A DNA stretch of 36,485 nt, from positions 1 through 36,485 of the forward strand of contig JALEMF010000096.1 in NCBI GenBank assembly GCA_022768005.1. The letters run 5' to 3'. Source of the DNA: Bacteroidales bacterium. Lineage in GTDB: Bacteria > Bacteroidota > Bacteroidia > Bacteroidales > Muribaculaceae. This document shows, piece by piece, positions 28,697 to 36,485 of this stretch (positions are counted from its first letter, which is position 1; each line of letters opens with the position of its first letter). The position numbers and the translations under genes are program-made. The notes below the pieces were generated by a model. It had not been told where the DNA came from. It saw nothing but the letters and a program-made list of their open reading frames with translations, and ran no database searches.

Positions 28697-30079
28697 TTGA
28701 CTACATTAAATCCTATATTTGTCAGACAGATTAAAGAACTTGGCATTGAGGAAAACTATCGCCTTGCGGACACATTGACAGGTACTGCGCCTTCCGTCTC
28801 CATCAGATTCAACAAGCGCAAAAATAAGTGCGCTGACAGCGAATTGGTTACGTCAGAGGCAGTACCTTGGCTGAGCGACTCGGGCTTTTACCTTGACGAG
28901 CGACCTGCCTTTACTTTTATCCCACAGATGCACCAGGGTTTGTTCTACGTCCAAGACGCGTCTTCAATGTTTATTGCTCACGTCATCAAGCAGTTAGTAT
29001 CGCCGGGAAATCCTGTCAAGTACCTTGATGCTTGTGCCGCTCCGGGGGGCAAAACCACTGCGGCTATTGATGCGCTGCCTGACGGATCTCTTATCACTGC
29101 CAATGAATATGACTTCCGCCGTGCATCAATCTTAGCGGAAAACGTTATCAAGTGGGGATACCCCGGCACTATCGTTTCTCGAGGTGACACTCGCAAGTTT
29201 CGCAAACTTCGTGATGAATTTGACATCATTGCAGCAGACGTTCCATGCTCCGGGGAAGGTATGTTCCGCAAAGATGAAGAGGCGGTAAATCAATGGTCTC
29301 CGAACCTCGTCAATGAATGCGCCGAAAGACAAAAGGAGATTATTGACAATATTTGGCATTCACTCCGAGCCGGAGGATACTTCATTTACAGCACTTGCAC
29401 TTTTAACAGACAGGAAAATGAAGATATGGTCAATCATATCCTTGCGGAATACGATGCCCAAAGTGTGGAAATAATCATCAATCCGGACTGGGGCATAGTA
29501 AAATCACCGTTACTGCCTGAAGGAGTTTTCGGATATCGCTTCATACCCGGTCGTATCCGAGGAGAAGGACTGTTTATGGCTGTATTTAAAAAGGAGGGAG
29601 AATATACACTCAAGAAGGAGAAGGAATCCAAGAAAAAGGTCAAAACGAAAAGCGATGCTATCTGCACAGAGGTTGCAAACAGAATAGTCAACCCGGGAAA
29701 TTATGAATTAATCGGCACTAAAGAGAAAATAACCGCATTCCCGGTTGCATATAGCAATGATTTAAAGCGACTTGCGCAACACCTTGACATCATTCATTAC
29801 GGTATTCCTCTCGCTACCGTCAAGGGCAAAGACTTTATTCCCGAACAAGCACTCGCTTGCTCTACGGAAATTAACCGCAAGTCATTTCCATCTATTGATG
29901 TCAATCGCGACTCTGCTTTGCAATACCTTAGGAGAGAGGCGATAACACTCCAGGAAGGCACACCCAAGGGATACGTCTTAATCACTTACTGCAATATACC
30001 TTTGGGCTTCGTCAAAAACATAGGGAACAGAGCAAATAATCTGTACCCGGAACAATGGAGAATATTAAAAAAGATCTAA
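28697..30079 (+). CDS. RsmB/NOP family rRNA (cytosine-C5)-methyltransferase (RsmF-like); TTG start likely
   Basis: LDACAAPGGKTTAAIDAL; DVPCSGEGMFRKDEEAV; YSTCTFNRQENEDMV; C-terminal RNA-binding-like region. Confidence 0.92.
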   Translation: MTTLNPIFVRQIKELGIEENYRLADTLTGTAPSVSIRFNKRKNKCADSELVTSEAVPWLSDSGFYLDERPAFTFIPQMHQGLFYVQDASSMFIAHVIKQLVSPGNPVKYLDACAAPGGKTTAAIDALPDGSLITANEYDFRRASILAENVIKWGYPGTIVSRGDTRKFRKLRDEFDIIAADVPCSGEGMFRKDEEAVNQWSPNLVNECAERQKEIIDNIWHSLRAGGYFIYSTCTFNRQENEDMVNHILAEYDAQSVEIIINPDWGIVKSPLLPEGVFGYRFIPGRIRGEGLFMAVFKKEGEYTLKKEKESKKKVKTKSDAICTEVANRIVNPGNYELIGTKEKITAFPVAYSNDLKRLAQHLDIIHYGIPLATVKGKDFIPEQALACSTEINRKSFPSIDVNRDSALQYLRREAITLQEGTPKGYVLITYCNIPLGFVKNIGNRANNLYPEQWRILKKI

Positions 30080-30097
30080 TAAAAAACGAGATAACGT

Positions 30098-31384
30098 ATG
30101 TCAATATTACCACCACTACCGGAAAGAATGAGACCTAAGACACTCGATGAATACGTCGGGCAGAAACATATTGTGGGACCTAATGCCGTGTTAAGGCGAA
30201 TGATTGAATCAGGCATGGTTTCATCTTTTATTCTTTGGGGTCCTCCGGGTGTTGGTAAAACAACATTGGCTAAAATCATAGCAAATTCCACTAAATCACC
30301 GTTTTACACTCTCAGTGCCATTACTTCCGGAGTGAAAGATGTGAGAGACGTCATTGACCGATGTAAAAATGATGCTCTCGGTGTATTCAGCACAGGTCGT
30401 CCGATACTTTTTATCGATGAAATACACCGATTCAGCAAATCGCAGCAAGACAGTCTGTTAGGCGCTGTAGAAAGCGGCATTATCACACTCATTGGCGCAA
30501 CTACGGAAAACCCTTCATTTGAAGTTATTCGTCCTCTGTTGTCTCGCGCAAGAGTATATACATTACAGCCGCTGGACAGCACTGACTTACAAGTGCTTCT
30601 TGACCGTGCCATTACCACTGACGAAGTCCTCTCCAAGCGAGACATCAAAGTGGAAGAGACTACCGCACTATTCCGCTTTTCCGGTGGAGATGCAAGAAAA
30701 TTGCTAAATATTCTTGACCTGCTCGAACAGTCTGTAGCATACGGAAAACCACTCGTAATAAACGACAAGAACGTTATTGACTGCCTGCAAGAAAATCCCG
30801 CAGCTTACGACAAGGCGGGAGAAATGCACTACGATATCATTTCCGCTTTCATCAAAAGCGTCAGAGGCAGCGACCCTGATGCCGCCATCTATTGGCTTGC
30901 AAGAATGATTAACGGCGGCGAAGACCCGGAGTTTATTGCACGCCGTCTTGCCATTCTCGCATCGGAAGATATCGGACTCGCAAACCCGAACGCTATGCTC
31001 CTTGCCAATACCACCTACGAAATAATCCAAAAAATCGGTATGCCGGAAGGTAGAATTCCTCTGGCGGAATGTACTATCTACCTCGCTACTTCGCCTAAGA
31101 GCAATTCCGCATATATGGCTATTAACAGCGCACTTGAGTTGGTTAAACAAACCGGCGACTTACCCGTGCCGCTTCACATCAGAAACGCTCCTACAAAACT
31201 AATGAAAGACATCGGCTACGGCGTTGACTACAAGTACGCTCACGACTATCCCGGACATTTCGTAAAACAACAATTTTTACCTGACGACCTCGTTGGCACA
31301 CGACTGTGGAATGCCGCAGACAACCCTGCCGAGCAAAAGGCTGATGCGCTACAAAAACAACGCTGGGGCGACAGCAAACATTAA
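30098..31384 (+). CDS. rarA: Replication-associated recombination protein A (RarA/MgsA AAA ATPase)
   Basis: RMRPKTLDEYVGQKHIVG; LWGPPGVGKTTLAKIIA; ILFIDEIHRFSKSQQDSLLGAVE; IGATTENPSFEV. Confidence 0.96.
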   Translation: MSILPPLPERMRPKTLDEYVGQKHIVGPNAVLRRMIESGMVSSFILWGPPGVGKTTLAKIIANSTKSPFYTLSAITSGVKDVRDVIDRCKNDALGVFSTGRPILFIDEIHRFSKSQQDSLLGAVESGIITLIGATTENPSFEVIRPLLSRARVYTLQPLDSTDLQVLLDRAITTDEVLSKRDIKVEETTALFRFSGGDARKLLNILDLLEQSVAYGKPLVINDKNVIDCLQENPAAYDKAGEMHYDIISAFIKSVRGSDPDAAIYWLARMINGGEDPEFIARRLAILASEDIGLANPNAMLLANTTYEIIQKIGMPEGRIPLAECTIYLATSPKSNSAYMAINSALELVKQTGDLPVPLHIRNAPTKLMKDIGYGVDYKYAHDYPGHFVKQQFLPDDLVGTRLWNAADNPAEQKADALQKQRWGDSKH

Positions 31385-31394
31385 AAGTCTGAAT

Positions 31395-32144
31395 ATGAAC
31401 AAACTGACGATACTGAATTTCACTAACGTCTATTCGGAAGAGACTTTTTACAAACACGAACGGACTACATGGATTGACTGCTCCGATATTGCCGGCACAG
31501 ACTGCCTTTGCGACTGTGATGCCGCCAATGCTATTTGCACCAAAATCAAGGACATACCTCCTCACGGAATACATTTCATTGACTCAGGTAATTATCACTA
31601 CGTATCTAAATTCTTTACTGATAAAATCGATACAAGATTCGTTCTCGTGGTTTTCGACCACCACACAGATATGCAACCGTCACTTTTTGAAGGACTCCTC
31701 ACGTGCGGATCTTGGATTAAAGACGTTATCGACACTAATAAATACCTTGAAAAGGTTGTGCTTATCGGCACTTCAGACAAACTTTTAAAACAGGTTGACA
31801 AAACGTATTTGCCAAAACTGGTTGAGTTCAAGGAATCACAACTCTGCAACAAAACTGCTTGGGACGATTTTGCAAAACTCCATTTCAACTACCCCATTTA
31901 CATTTCCATTGACAAAGATGTGCTTGACCCTGACGTCGAAGTGACAAACTGGGACCAGGGTGCTACAACCATTCAGCAGTTGAAAAAACTCTTGTCTTTA
32001 CTTTTCACTCACGACAAACTTATCGGAATCGATATCTGCGGAGAATGTAACTACTCCATAATGGGATTACTTGACGATAATCTGCGAAAAGACGACACTG
32101 TAAACAGACTTTTGCTGAGACTTTGCGAAAAAGAAATTAAATAG
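31395..32144 (+). CDS. Arginase/ureohydrolase-fold family protein (divergent)
   Basis: Start reassigned to MNKLTILNF; metal-ligand-like motifs GNYHY, VVFDHHTD and SIDKDVLDPDV in ureohydrolase order. Confidence 0.8.
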   Translation: MNKLTILNFTNVYSEETFYKHERTTWIDCSDIAGTDCLCDCDAANAICTKIKDIPPHGIHFIDSGNYHYVSKFFTDKIDTRFVLVVFDHHTDMQPSLFEGLLTCGSWIKDVIDTNKYLEKVVLIGTSDKLLKQVDKTYLPKLVEFKESQLCNKTAWDDFAKLHFNYPIYISIDKDVLDPDVEVTNWDQGATTIQQLKKLLSLLFTHDKLIGIDICGECNYSIMGLLDDNLRKDDTVNRLLLRLCEKEIK

Positions 32145-32212
32145 TTATTATCACAATAAAAGATACCTTTCTTCTCTCTCTAAAACTGAAAACAGGACTT
32201 ACACAACTTTAG

Positions 32213-32347
32213 GATTACTTCAACAAAGAATTAGGCTACCTTAACCCGGGTGAAGCCTCGCTTTCAGAAGCTCGCACCCTATTCAGAAACATTCAGAACT
32301 TTCCGAAATATAACCGCACTCGGTTTAAGATTAAAGAAGATTCTTAA
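32213..32347 (+). pseudogene. Orphan in-frame coding remnant without a start codon
   Basis: Opens right after TAG: DYFNKELGYLNPGEASLSEARTLFRNIQNFPKYNRTRFKIKEDS*; protein-like composition but no ATG in frame. Confidence 0.35.
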
Positions 32348-32546
32348 CATTCAGTAAACTTTTCACTACAAATTCCGTCTTAGCACTATAGCGTAGGGGA
32401 AAAGGTTAGAGGTTTGTGGTTAGAGAAGAGTTCTTTTTCAACGTTGGTAAGCCACGCTTTATGAATTATCAATTATGATTCTTGCATCTTTAACTACAAA
32501 TCACGCCTTAATTTGTTAATTGTTTATAATATTTGAGCAAAAAAAG

Positions 32547-32575
32547 TTTTGTAACAAAAAAAAATACTAACTTTA
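32547..32575 (+). promoter_or_regulatory. Putative promoter (TTTTG-N16-TAACTTTA)
   Basis: Bacteroidales-like elements upstream of the 32624 gene. Confidence 0.5.
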
Positions 32576-32623
32576 CGAATTAATAAACGACTCAAAATAA
32601 TACTTGTACTAAACCGGTATATT

Positions 32624-32851
32624 ATGTCAGAAGAAAATTTAGAAAACAACAACGAATACATCACTAAACCTTCAAAAATGAAGGTCATTTTCGGTGTTAT
32701 TATGGTGCTTATCTACCTTGCTATGGCGTATGCACTCATTTTCACAGAGCTCTTTGAAGTCACTATCCAATACGCATGGATGAGATACACTTTCGGCTGT
32801 GTATTTGCACTTTACGGCTTTTGGAGAGCTTACAGACAGTTTAAATATTAA
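32624..32851 (+). CDS. Small membrane protein (75 aa)
   Basis: Two hydrophobic helices; MSEENLENNNEY start; tightly followed by the PstS-like gene. Confidence 0.75.
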   Translation: MSEENLENNNEYITKPSKMKVIFGVIMVLIYLAMAYALIFTELFEVTIQYAWMRYTFGCVFALYGFWRAYRQFKY

Positions 32852-32864
32852 GTACACAATACGT

Positions 32865-33854
32865 ATGAGCTACATTAACAGTTTCATAAAATCCGCCTTT
32901 TGCTTCGGCATCGCTCTGGCATTATTCACGTCTTGCCAAAACTACAAAGAACAGCGCCAAGGCAACACGTCAACTTCCGGTATGACAACGCTGATGTGTG
33001 ATAACAGTTTTGAAAACATCATGCAGCAGGAAATTGACGTATATGAATACGTTTACCCTGATGCAAGCATTATCCCCTACTACATCAGTGAATCCGCCGC
33101 CATTGACTCCCTTATCAATATGAAGACAAGGCTGGCTGTCATCTCTCGCGAGCTGACAAAGGAAGAAACTGAATACCTCAAAGCTAACAAACGAAATCCT
33201 CGCACTCAGAAAATCGCCGTTGATGCTATCGCACTCATCGTTAACCCTGAGAATACTATCGAAATCCTATCGAAAAGCGAAATTTCCGACATTCTCTCCG
33301 GGACTGTCACTCGTTGGGATCAAATAGAGCCGTCAAAGATGGGTAATATCAACGTTGTATTCGATGAAGCCGGCTCTTCAACAGTGAAATATATGAAGGA
33401 TTCGCTCCTCTGCGGTAAAGATTTCGGCAGCAACGTTTACGCACAAGGCTCAAACAAAGCCGTTTTCGATGCTGTAAAAGCCAGCAAAAACACCATCGGT
33501 GTGATTGGAGTAAGTTGGATTAGTACGGACATGAAAGTGGTATCTCACACCATCGAAGAAAAAGCCAAGATTTCAGCATCAAGCGATACTACGAATCTTG
33601 ACTTCAACCGTGACGTAAAAGTACTGAAAGTGCGCCGCGATGATTCCATTGAAGCATACAAGCCGTACCAGTACTACATCTACACCGGACAATATCCGCT
33701 TTACCGCTCAATCTATATGGTATGCGCATCTGTAGCCGGTACTACCAGCCACGGCTTCTTCTCTTTCGTCACAGGATTTCAAGGTCAGAAATTAATCCAA
33801 ATGACAGGTGTGCTGCCGGCTACAATGCAGCCGAGAATGGTACAAATCAATTAA
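32865..33854 (+). CDS. PstS-like phosphate-binding-family lipoprotein
   Basis: Start reassigned to MSYINSFIKSAFCFGIALALFTSCQ (lipobox); AVDAIALIVNPENTIEILSKSEISDILSGTVTRWDQI; DEAGSSTVKYMKD. Confidence 0.88.
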   Translation: MSYINSFIKSAFCFGIALALFTSCQNYKEQRQGNTSTSGMTTLMCDNSFENIMQQEIDVYEYVYPDASIIPYYISESAAIDSLINMKTRLAVISRELTKEETEYLKANKRNPRTQKIAVDAIALIVNPENTIEILSKSEISDILSGTVTRWDQIEPSKMGNINVVFDEAGSSTVKYMKDSLLCGKDFGSNVYAQGSNKAVFDAVKASKNTIGVIGVSWISTDMKVVSHTIEEKAKISASSDTTNLDFNRDVKVLKVRRDDSIEAYKPYQYYIYTGQYPLYRSIYMVCASVAGTTSHGFFSFVTGFQGQKLIQMTGVLPATMQPRMVQIN

Positions 33855-33900
33855 CGAGAAATTAATAAAAAATAATAACCACTGATAAAACATTCACGAC

Positions 33901-35526
33901 ATGAAATTAAAAGTATTTTTTTCATTTCTATTAGGAAGCGCACTCACTCTATCCGCGCAACAAGGCTTCAAAGATGGCATTGAATATTTCAAAGCCGACC
34001 AACCGGAAGAAGCTGCAATTATTCTTGAAAAGACTCTTAACGAAGCTTCTACCGACAAGGCTTTGGCTAACTACTACTTAGGTCTTATCGATATGCATAA
34101 TGGCAACCTCAACGCTGCTAAAGGGCACTTTGACCAAGGTATCGCCGCTAATGCCAACTGCCCGCTTAACTATATCGGCTTAGGCTACATCGACCTCAAG
34201 CAAGGCAATACCGAAGCTGCTGAAAAGAACTTCAAAGTGGCTCGCGAATTTGACAAAAAAGACGCTGCCGTTCTCACTGAAATCGCACGGACCTACTACA
34301 GCGTTGACCCTGTGCTTTACGCTAAAACTATCGAAAAAAACCTCGCTGAAGCCAAAAAAGTAAGCAAGAAAAATCCGGAGCCGGCCATCTATATCCTCGA
34401 AGGAGATATGCTCGCTAAGACTAACGTCGGTGATGCCGCTTCTTTCTATCAGATGGCTAACGAATTTGACGTAAACACTGCTTACCCTGAAGCATACGTT
34501 AAGTACGCTCGCGTTTACTTCCACGTAAATCCGCAATACTCTATCGACAAACTTAAAGAACTACTCGCTAAACGCCCGGACTCTGCTCTTGCACAGCGCG
34601 AACTCGCTGAAGAATACTACGAAAGCGACCGCCTCACTCTCGCTGCTGAGCAATACGGCGAATACATCAAGAACCCTAACCACTTCCAGAAAGACGAAAT
34701 CCGCTACGTAGCCCTCCTATATTTCGGCAAGAAATACCAGGAATCTTTTGACCTCGCAGGCAAAATCCTCGACGAAGAACCGGACAACATCTATATGCAA
34801 CGTATGCAATTCTTGAACCTTGAAAAACTCGGTCAATACGAGAAGGCTCGCGAATTCGCAGAAAAGTTCCTCAACAACACCAAGGTTCAAGGTAATCTTG
34901 CTGCGAACGACTACACTACTTACGGCGATATCCTTCAAAACCTCGGTCAAGACACTCTCGCTGCATTACAGTACGAAGAAGCTGTAAAGATTGCTCCTGA
35001 AAAGAAAGACCTTCTTAAAGACCTTTCAGGCGCTTATACTAAGGCTAAAATGTACACTGAAGCCGCTGACGCTCAACAACGTTTCGTTGACGCAGGCGAA
35101 GCTACTACAAACGACATCTTTATGCTCGCTCGCCGCTATCAAAACGTTGCAGCTACTGCTACTGACCCCGCTAAAAAACAAGAAGCGGTAGAAAAAGCGC
35201 TTAACTGTATTAACACCGTCCTTGAACGCGTTCCGGACAATGCTACTATAGTCCTCACTAAAGCAAGAATCCAATTCGTGCAAAACGACAACAAGGTTAA
35301 CGAAGACGTTGTAAAAACTTACCTTTCCGCACTTGAAATTCTCGACAAAGACCCGGCTAACAAGACTGCAAAGAAAAACGATTACATCAACGCTTACAAC
35401 CAAATCGCGAACTACTATTTAGGTCTTGGTGACAATGAAAATGCCCGTCTCTATTTCACTAAATTCCTTGAAATTGACCCGGAAAACGAAGCACTTAGAA
35501 ACTACCTCGAAAATAATTTGAAATAA
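33901..35526 (+). CDS. Exported tetratricopeptide repeat protein (541 aa)
   Basis: Signal peptide MKLKVFFSFLLGSALTLSAQ; repeated TPR units such as ALANYYLGLIDMHNGNLNAAKGHFDQGI and YINAYNQIANYYLGLGDNENARLYFTKFLEIDP. Confidence 0.9.
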   Translation: MKLKVFFSFLLGSALTLSAQQGFKDGIEYFKADQPEEAAIILEKTLNEASTDKALANYYLGLIDMHNGNLNAAKGHFDQGIAANANCPLNYIGLGYIDLKQGNTEAAEKNFKVAREFDKKDAAVLTEIARTYYSVDPVLYAKTIEKNLAEAKKVSKKNPEPAIYILEGDMLAKTNVGDAASFYQMANEFDVNTAYPEAYVKYARVYFHVNPQYSIDKLKELLAKRPDSALAQRELAEEYYESDRLTLAAEQYGEYIKNPNHFQKDEIRYVALLYFGKKYQESFDLAGKILDEEPDNIYMQRMQFLNLEKLGQYEKAREFAEKFLNNTKVQGNLAANDYTTYGDILQNLGQDTLAALQYEEAVKIAPEKKDLLKDLSGAYTKAKMYTEAADAQQRFVDAGEATTNDIFMLARRYQNVAATATDPAKKQEAVEKALNCINTVLERVPDNATIVLTKARIQFVQNDNKVNEDVVKTYLSALEILDKDPANKTAKKNDYINAYNQIANYYLGLGDNENARLYFTKFLEIDPENEALRNYLENNLK

Positions 35527-35561
35527 TTTTCAATTTCATAAATAAAACTGTTTGGAACCTT

Positions 35562-35598
35562 GCGGTGTACTCCTCAGTGGGTACGCCGCAATTTTTTT
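35562..35598 (+). terminator. Intrinsic terminator
   Basis: GCGGTGTAC-N10-GTACGCCGC stem (one G-T wobble) followed by A2 T7, about 35 nt after the TPR stop. Confidence 0.85.
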
Positions 35599-35632
35599 GT
35601 TAATCAAGGCAAGTTAAGTACATACGCTCTTT

Positions 35633-35791
35633 ATCTGATACTGAAGAAGTTACACCAAGGAAGAGCCTCGGCGAGGCTCGGCTGTAAGTAACACCGTATA
35701 AGCACGTAAGTGCGCCATGCGGTGAAAAGACGAAGCCCCTTCCCCCTCGCACCTCGGGGAGGTGCGGTCTGTACCTGATACAGAAGAAGTT
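35633..35791. repeat. Structured intergenic element: direct repeat ATCTGATACTGAAGAAGTT / ACCTGATACAGAAGAAGTT flanking three hairpins
   Basis: Repeat copies 35633-35651 and 35773-35791; hairpins 35663-35679, 35692-35724 and 35748-35766. Confidence 0.65.
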
Positions 35792-35876
35792 TGCCGCTAA
35801 TTGTTAATTATCATTAATTATTTCCAAAACACGTAAAAGTAATTAATAATAATGTGACAAAGCAGAAAAATATGCT

Positions 35877-35884
35877 TAACTTTG
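35877..35884 (+). promoter_or_regulatory. Putative rplU -7 box TAACTTTG
   Basis: Consensus -7 box about 97 nt upstream of the rplU ATG. Confidence 0.6.
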
Positions 35885-35980
35885 CAGTCGCAAATTTTTC
35901 CGCCAAGGGCTCGGAATAAGTAGTAGCAATACATTTTTGCAACTCGCCCAACGGAGTAACCCTGTAACAATAACAAACAG

Positions 35981-36301
35981 ATGTACGTTATCGTAGAAAT
36001 TCAAGGACAACAGTTCAAAGCTGAACAAGGCAAGTATCTGTATGTTCACTATCTCGGTGAAGACAAGAAAGAAGGCGAAGCAGTAGAATTCGACCGCGTT
36101 CTTCTCGTTGACGCTGAAGGTGCCGTTAAAGTCGGCGCACCTACTGTAGAAGGTGCAAAAGTAGTTTGCGAAGTGGCTGAACCACTCGTAAAAGGTGAAA
36201 AAGTTATCGTTTTCAAGAAGAAACGTCGTAAAGGCTATCGTCGTAAAAACGGTCACCGTCAATATTTCACCAAAGTTGTGATTAAAGAAGTTATTGCTTA
36301 A
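35981..36301 (+). CDS. rplU: 50S ribosomal protein L21
   Basis: [47 protein letters not shown]. Confidence 0.97.
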   Translation: MYVIVEIQGQQFKAEQGKYLYVHYLGEDKKEGEAVEFDRVLLVDAEGAVKVGAPTVEGAKVVCEVAEPLVKGEKVIVFKKKRRKGYRRKNGHRQYFTKVVIKEVIA

Positions 36302-36321
36302 CCCTCTAAAATCTTAAGAAA

Positions 36322-36485
36322 ATGGCACATAAAAAAGGTGTAGGTAGTTCTAAGAACGGACGTGAGTCAGAAAGCAAACGACTCGGAGTTAAGATTTTTG
36401 GCGGTCAATTCGCTAAAGCAGGTAACATCATCAAACGTCAGCGCGGTACTGTTCACCACCCGGGTTTGAACGTTGGTATTGGTAA
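36322..36485 (+). CDS. rpmA: 50S ribosomal protein L27 (3' truncated by window edge)
   Basis: [69 protein letters not shown]. Confidence 0.97.
   Translation, partial: MAHKKGVGSSKNGRESESKRLGVKIFGGQFAKAGNIIKRQRGTVHHPGLNVGIG

Noticed and set aside
30304-31150. Minus-strand ORFs of 154 and 148 aa opposite rarA
   Set aside because: Shadow ORFs; rarA motifs are continuous on the plus strand.
1-36485. Search for tRNA/rRNA genes, CRISPR arrays, transposases, phage or defence genes
   Set aside because: No cloverleaf T-arm signatures, regularly spaced repeats or recognisable mobile/defence proteins were seen by eye; not exhaustive without tools.

Overview
The window is ordinary chromosomal DNA from a Bacteroidales bacterium. 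Supporting evidence: TAnnTTTG-type -7 boxes, no clear Shine-Dalgarno sequences, a T9SS sorting domain, and Bacteroidetes-type FtsZ and MraY. A partial family 2 glycosyltransferase (+) sits at the left edge. A minus-strand, mostly collinear block of about 27.7 kb follows (888-28602). In transcription order it holds sir2/cobB, then the dcw cell-wall and division cluster (rsmH, ftsL-like, PBP with PASTA, murE, mraY, murD, ftsW, murG, murC, ftsQ, ftsA, ftsZ). After that come a DUF4271-type membrane protein, hemD, rnpA, yidD, a TatD-family hydrolase, pyrG, yidC, a T9SS-exported phosphodiester glycosidase, an M20 deacylase, a short TPR lipoprotein and two tiny membrane proteins. A plus-strand block (28697-end) carries an rRNA m5C methyltransferase, rarA, an arginase-fold protein, a small membrane protein, a PstS-like lipoprotein, a TPR protein, rplU and rpmA (partial). 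I saw no tRNA, rRNA, CRISPR array, transposase, phage or recognisable defence system. The most unexplained signals are intergenic: a palindromic repeat family with copies near 594 and at 35663-35791, paired AT-rich palindromes at 794-851, an orphan in-frame coding remnant at 32213-32347, and a possibly structured rplU leader. I do not see convincing evidence of a wholly new multi-gene system.
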